Position numbers and translations under genes: made by a program. A stretch of DNA of 7,895 bases from NCBI GenBank assembly GCA_001804345.1, contig MHFU01000056.1, forward strand, positions 1-7,895, given 5' to 3'. The notes beneath the pieces were generated by a model. The model was not told the origin of the DNA. It searched no databases and saw only the letters and a list, made by a program, of their open reading frames with translations. Source of the DNA: Omnitrophica bacterium RIFOXYB12_FULL_50_7. Its GTDB lineage: Bacteria; Omnitrophota; Omnitrophia; Omnitrophales; Aquincolibacteriaceae. Shown here one piece after another: positions 4,579 to 7,895 of the stretch; the first letter of the stretch is position 1, and every line of letters starts with the position of its first letter.

Positions 4579-5679
4579 ATGGAAATTAAAGTACAAAAGA
4601 ACGAGTTATTAAAAAAAATCACTTTAGGTGTCAATATTGCCGCGTCAAAACCAAGTACGCTCCCTATTTTAAATAATCTTTTATTAGAAACCCAAAAAGA
4701 CGGGAAACTTAAAATTATTGCAACAGATATGGAGGTGGGGATATCCACACTCTTACCCGTGGAGGTTCTGCAGGGGGGAAGTATTACCGTTCCCGCAAGA
4801 AAATTTTTCGATATTGTTAAAGAGCTTCCCGAGGGGAGTGTTGAAATTAATGTCAGTAAAAACAACACGGTTAATATTAAGGCGGGGAAATCTAATTTTA
4901 AAATAATGGGGTTAGATAAAGAGGAATATCCAAAACTACCAGACTTTTCTCTAGAGGAACCTATTGAGTTAGAACAGGCGGTTATAAAAGAAAGTCTTTT
5001 ATTAACTTCTTTTGCGATCTCCCACGATGAAACAAGATATGTTTTAAATGGGGTTCTTCTCTCTGTGCAGGGAAATCAGATTAGATTTGTTGCGACGGAC
5101 GGGCGAAGGTTGGCATTTTATAAAAAGGAGACGAAACAAAAAAACACTAAAAATGTGGAGATGATCATCCCCGCAAAAACCCTCCATGAGCTCTTAAAGC
5201 TTTTGGGGTGGGAGGGAACGGTGAAAATTATTCATACTCAAAACAAGGTTATTTTTTATTTTGAGGACACCTTTCTCACCTCCAGTTTAATCGAGGGCAA
5301 CTTTCCAAATTACGACCAAGTGATCCCCAAAGAAGAAAAAACCCATGTTCAAGCAAACCGGGAAGAATTTCTTCAGGCGGTCCGCCGCGCCTCCCTCTTA
5401 ACATCTCCTGAGGCTCCCGCGCTTAAGTTTGATTTTATAAAAAACAAAATCATTATTTCCGCTAAAACCCCCAACATGGGAGAGGCTAAAGAGGAGCTCT
5501 CGGCGGATTTTAAAGGGGAGGAAATAACCATCGGGTTTAACCCAGGATATTTCTTAGACGTTTTAAAAAACCTTTCCGACGAAAATATTATTATCTCTTT
5601 AACGAGCCCCGACAAACCAGGGTTGATCAAGGGACGCGAAGGATATCTTTACGTGATCATGCCGATGCAGCTTAATTAG
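4579..5679 (+). CDS. dnaN: DnaN, DNA polymerase III beta sliding clamp
   Basis: Ring-forming clamp (homodimer) that tethers DNA polymerase III to DNA and serves as a docking platform for repair factors. Its 366 residues equal the usual length and comprise three clamp domains (about 1-120, 128-245, 250-366). Family motifs are LPILNNLLLE (28-37), SHDETRYVLNGVLL (148-161), ATDGRRLA (172-179), EGNFPNYDQVIP (239-250), FNPGYFLDVL (320-329) and the C-terminal YVIMPMQL (358-365) that lines the peptide-binding pocket. ATG at 4579 has a strong AAGGAG (4568-4573) five bases upstream, the best ribosome site in the window. The 5' half is markedly AT-rich with TTA and AAA codons; 4861-4920 has 18 of 60 G/C. 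gyrB is much richer. recF is not found after it. Confidence 0.98.
   Translation: MEIKVQKNELLKKITLGVNIAASKPSTLPILNNLLLETQKDGKLKIIATDMEVGISTLLPVEVLQGGSITVPARKFFDIVKELPEGSVEINVSKNNTVNIKAGKSNFKIMGLDKEEYPKLPDFSLEEPIELEQAVIKESLLLTSFAISHDETRYVLNGVLLSVQGNQIRFVATDGRRLAFYKKETKQKNTKNVEMIIPAKTLHELLKLLGWEGTVKIIHTQNKVIFYFEDTFLTSSLIEGNFPNYDQVIPKEEKTHVQANREEFLQAVRRASLLTSPEAPALKFDFIKNKIIISAKTPNMGEAKEELSADFKGEEITIGFNPGYFLDVLKNLSDENIIISLTSPDKPGLIKGREGYLYVIMPMQLN
4741..4749 (+). promoter_or_regulatory. DnaA-box-like ATATCCACA within dnaN
   Basis: The 11-mer GGATATCCACA occurs in the dnaA-dnaN gap (4503-4513) and again here inside dnaN (4739-4749), same orientation, 236 bases apart. Here it encodes part of GIST (residues 54-57). 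It may be a chance coding match or an additional DnaA site. Confidence 0.3.
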
Positions 5680-5687
5680 ACGAAAAA

Positions 5688-5746
5688 AAGGACGATACTA
5701 TCCTTGTCTGACATTTTGTTCTTATGGGGCGACAAGGATTGCCCCA
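5688..5746 (+). promoter_or_regulatory. Mutually exclusive hairpins in the dnaN-dciA leader
   Basis: ATCCTTGTC (5700-5708) pairs perfectly with GACAAGGAT (5731-5739). TGGGGC (5725-5730) pairs perfectly with GCCCCA (5741-5746) around a 10-base loop that contains GACAAGGAT itself. AAGGA (5688-5692) can also pair with TCCTT (5701-5705). The two main stems cannot be completed together, an arrangement typical of attenuators and RNA switches. No U-run follows the second stem (it is followed by AATTTCAAAAAAG), so a classical intrinsic terminator is unlikely. I do not recognise a known RNA family. Confidence 0.5.
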
Positions 5747-5795
5747 ATTTCAAAAAAGCTGAAAGTGATAAGAAGTGGGACTAGAACGGTTCTTC

Positions 5796-6083
5796 ATGGA
5801 CGACATTCGCACGATCCTGCCAAAAGTTATCAAGGGGTTTGAAGATCCTGAAAAACAAAAAAGGAGCAGGCTTATAGATTCCTGGGCGAGCATCGCCGGA
5901 GAAAAACTTACAAAACAAACTCGGCCGAAGCTTTCTTCTAAAGGGATTCTTTACGTTTATGTGAGCGATTCCGTTCTAGCGTTCGAGATCAGCCAGAGAT
6001 ACCGGCAGTCGCTCCTGAAGCGAGCGCAAGCGGCTCTGGGAGAAGAAACGATTAAAGAGGTCCGGGTGTTGGTCGGGAAATAG
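5796..6083 (+). CDS. dciA: DciA (DUF721), replicative helicase loader
   Basis: Small protein that loads the DnaB helicase in bacteria without DnaC or DnaI. The 95-residue product matches the DUF721 core: IRTILPKVIKGF (4-15), SWASIAGEKLTKQTRP (29-44; the Trp and the IAG-x-x-L are conserved), GILYVYVSDSVLAFEI (50-65), then a helix and a final strand IKEVRVLV (86-93). The start is uncertain. ATG at 5796 is preferred because the domain begins right after it. GTG at 5775 would add seven residues (MGLERFF) and has only a vague GAAAG site; neither start has a good ribosome site. It sits between dnaN and gyrB, where recF (or recF then DUF721) is common, and ends 33 bases before gyrB, so co-transcription with gyrB is likely. 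Alternating hairpins lie upstream. Confidence 0.88.
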   Translation: MDDIRTILPKVIKGFEDPEKQKRSRLIDSWASIAGEKLTKQTRPKLSSKGILYVYVSDSVLAFEISQRYRQSLLKRAQAALGEETIKEVRVLVGK

Positions 6084-6116
6084 TCAAATCTGTAATAAAT
6101 AACAATAAGGAAGGTC

Positions 6117-7895
6117 ATGGCAGAAAAAGAAAAGAAGATAAAGGGGGAAGAAGCATCCTCAAAATACGACGCGACCAAGATCCAGGTTCTTGAGGGCGTG
6201 GAGGCGGTTCGCAAACGTCCCGGAATGTATATCGGAGATACAACGCTTCGCGGGCTTCACCACCTTGTTTATGAAGTGGTGGATAACTCCATCGACGAAG
6301 CGCTCGCGGGACACGCGACGCGGGTGGATGTTGTGATCGAGCAAGCCGGGAGCGTGTCGGTCACCGACGACGGGCGCGGCATTCCGGTGGATCTGCACAA
6401 GGCTCAGAAAAAATCCGCGCTTGAAGTGGTCATGACCACGCTCCATGCAGGCGGAAAGTTCGACAATAAAGCCTATCGCGTTTCGGGCGGTCTTCATGGC
6501 GTGGGAGTGTCGGTCACAAACGCGCTTTCGGCATGGTGCGAAGTGGAGGTCCGGCGAGAAGGAAAGGTCTGGCAGCAACGGTACGAAAAGGGACACCCAG
6601 TCACCAAGGTTGTTGAAAAGGGGAAAACCAAAGAACGCGGCACCACCGTTTCCTTTCTGGCGGATAAAGGGATCTTTGAGAGCATTGAGTTCAGCTTCGA
6701 TGTTCTTTCGAACCGGCTGCGTGAACTGGCATACCTGAATAAAGGCGTGCGCATCACGATCCGCGACGAGCGCGTCAAAAAAGAGATCAAGGAGCATGTT
6801 TTTCTTTACAAGGGAGGGATTTCCGAATTTATTCAATACCTCAATCGCAGCAAAAACCCCCTCCACAAGAAAATCTTTTATGTAGATAACACAAAAGACG
6901 AAGTCGAAGTTGAGGCGGCGTTTCAATATAACGATAGCTACGGCGAAGACGTCTTCTCGTTCGCGAACAACATCAACACGATCGAAGGAGGAACGCACAT
7001 GAGCGGTTTCAAAACCGCCATGACGCGAGCCACGAATCAGTACGCGAAAAGCAAGAACCTCTTGAAAGACATTGAAAGCGGCTTGAGCGGTACGGATCTT
7101 AACGAGGGCCTCGCGGCCGTTATAAGCGTCAAGGTCCCGCGCCCGCAATTTGAAGGCCAAACCAAAACCAAGCTGGGAAATGGAGAGGTCGAAGGCATTG
7201 TTTATTCTGTAATTTATGAGGGCCTTAGCGCTTTCTTCGAGGAAAATCCTCCTATCGCCAACAAGATTGTAGAAAAAGCGGCGCTGGCGTATCGCGCGCG
7301 CGAAGCGGCGAGAAAAGCGAGAGAATTGACGCGGCGCAAAGGAGCCCTTGAGTCCGCATCGCTTCCCGGCAAGCTCGCGGATTGTTCCGACGAAGATCCG
7401 GTCAACACCGAAATGTATCTTGTTGAGGGAGATTCGGCCGGCGGCTCGGCCAAGCAAGGGCGGGACCGGAGATTTCAAGCCATCCTTCCTCTCAAAGGGA
7501 AGATCCTCAATGTGGAAAAAGCCCGGATCGACAAGATTCTTTCCAACGAGGAGATCCGGACCATCATCACGGCCATCGGCGCGGGGATCGACGAAGAGTT
7601 CAACATTGAAAAACTTCGTTATCACAAGATTATTCTGATGTGCGACGCCGACGTTGACGGAAGTCACATCCGCACGCTGATTCTCACGTTTTTCTACCGA
7701 AAGATGAAAAAGCTTCTCGAGAACGGGCACATCTACATCGCTCAGCCGCCGCTTTTTAAAATGAAGCGCGGCAAAGAAGAGCAATATGTCCAGACAGAAG
7801 AGCAGATGAACAGCATGCTGCTGGATTTCGGCCTCCAAGGCGTTTCGCTGAAAAAGAACGGCGCCAGAGGAAAGATCGAGGGCAAAGAGCTCCGG
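6117..7895 (+). CDS. gyrB: GyrB, DNA gyrase subunit B, partial
   Basis: ATPase subunit of DNA gyrase, which with GyrA introduces negative supercoils. The first 593 codons are present without a stop; the gene runs off the right edge (full proteins are about 630-800 residues). Motifs: the GHKL ATP site EVVDNSIDEALAG (53-65; E53, N57), DDGRGIP (84-90), GGLHGVGVSVTNALS (124-138) and the QTKTKL loop (348-353, K350). The TOPRIM domain has LVEGDSAGGSAKQGR (435-449, catalytic E437), AILPLKGKILNVEKAR (455-470) and CDADVDGSHIRTL (509-521; D510, D512, D514 bind metal), then FFYRKM and YIAQPPLFK. These features favour GyrB over ParE, though GyrA lies outside the window. ATG at 6117 has AAGGAAGG (6107-6114) just upstream. 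I translated it through and found no frameshift. Confidence 0.97.
   Translation, partial: MAEKEKKIKGEEASSKYDATKIQVLEGVEAVRKRPGMYIGDTTLRGLHHLVYEVVDNSIDEALAGHATRVDVVIEQAGSVSVTDDGRGIPVDLHKAQKKSALEVVMTTLHAGGKFDNKAYRVSGGLHGVGVSVTNALSAWCEVEVRREGKVWQQRYEKGHPVTKVVEKGKTKERGTTVSFLADKGIFESIEFSFDVLSNRLRELAYLNKGVRITIRDERVKKEIKEHVFLYKGGISEFIQYLNRSKNPLHKKIFYVDNTKDEVEVEAAFQYNDSYGEDVFSFANNINTIEGGTHMSGFKTAMTRATNQYAKSKNLLKDIESGLSGTDLNEGLAAVISVKVPRPQFEGQTKTKLGNGEVEGIVYSVIYEGLSAFFEENPPIANKIVEKAALAYRAREAARKARELTRRKGALESASLPGKLADCSDEDPVNTEMYLVEGDSAGGSAKQGRDRRFQAILPLKGKILNVEKARIDKILSNEEIRTIITAIGAGIDEEFNIEKLRYHKIILMCDADVDGSHIRTLILTFFYRKMKKLLENGHIYIAQPPLFKMKRGKEEQYVQTEEQMNSMLLDFGLQGVSLKKNGARGKIEGKELR

Noticed and set aside
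4611..4618. A8 run early in dnaN as a frameshift site
   Set aside because: The frame is intact and no alternative product or stimulatory structure is evident; runs of Lys codons are normal in this AT-rich gene.
6159..7838. 559-codon open frame on the minus strand
   Set aside because: It lies wholly antisense to gyrB, whose frame carries all GyrB motifs without interruption. The antisense product has no recognisable domain; long antisense frames are common opposite GC-rich coding DNA.

Overview
The window is a bacterial chromosomal origin region with the two gene arms diverging from the rpmH-dnaA gap. On the minus strand, reading leftward from about 2741, lie rpmH, rnpA, yidD, yidC and the first 77 codons of mnmG. 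On the plus strand, reading rightward from about 3093, lie dnaA, dnaN, a DUF721/DciA gene and the first 593 codons of gyrB. All genes point away from the gap, as expected if forks leave from here and transcription follows replication. No tRNA, rRNA, insertion sequence, CRISPR array or phage gene is visible.

Left arm (1-2741): a ribosomal protein, the RNase P protein, the membrane-insertion factors YidD and YidC, and the tRNA-wobble enzyme MnmG. rnpA and yidD overlap by four bases, and yidC starts 8 bases after yidD, so these form a tightly coupled operon. The mnmG-yidC gap holds a short family of GGGAACG/GGGAAACG repeats. The jag and mnmE genes that often separate yidC from mnmG are absent.

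Centre (2742-3092): about 350 bases without a gene. They hold a strong, apparently leaderless rpmH promoter, A/T tracts, an iterated T6-GCT-GTRGA element whose best copy contains a DnaA box, a GC-rich hairpin, and a strongly AT-rich segment next to dnaA. A second origin-like module lies in the dnaA-dnaN gap (4446-4578): DnaA-box-like 9-mers followed by a run resembling DnaA-trios. The two sides share the 11-mer TGTTTTCCACA in opposite orientation, suggesting a bipartite origin.

Right arm (3093-7895): initiator DnaA, sliding clamp DnaN, helicase-loader DciA and gyrase B, which together provide initiation, processivity, helicase loading and supercoil control. recF, commonly found between dnaN and gyrB, is missing. 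A pair of mutually exclusive hairpins precedes dciA.

Taxonomy: the genes point to a Gram-negative type bacterium, because YidC has a large periplasmic domain and DciA is present rather than DnaC/DnaI. The gene order and the intergenic GGGAACG-type repeats remind me of uncultured PVC-side lineages such as Omnitrophota. That is an inference of low certainty. I see no wholly new gene system; the novelty is in the origin architecture, the non-coding structures and the missing neighbours.
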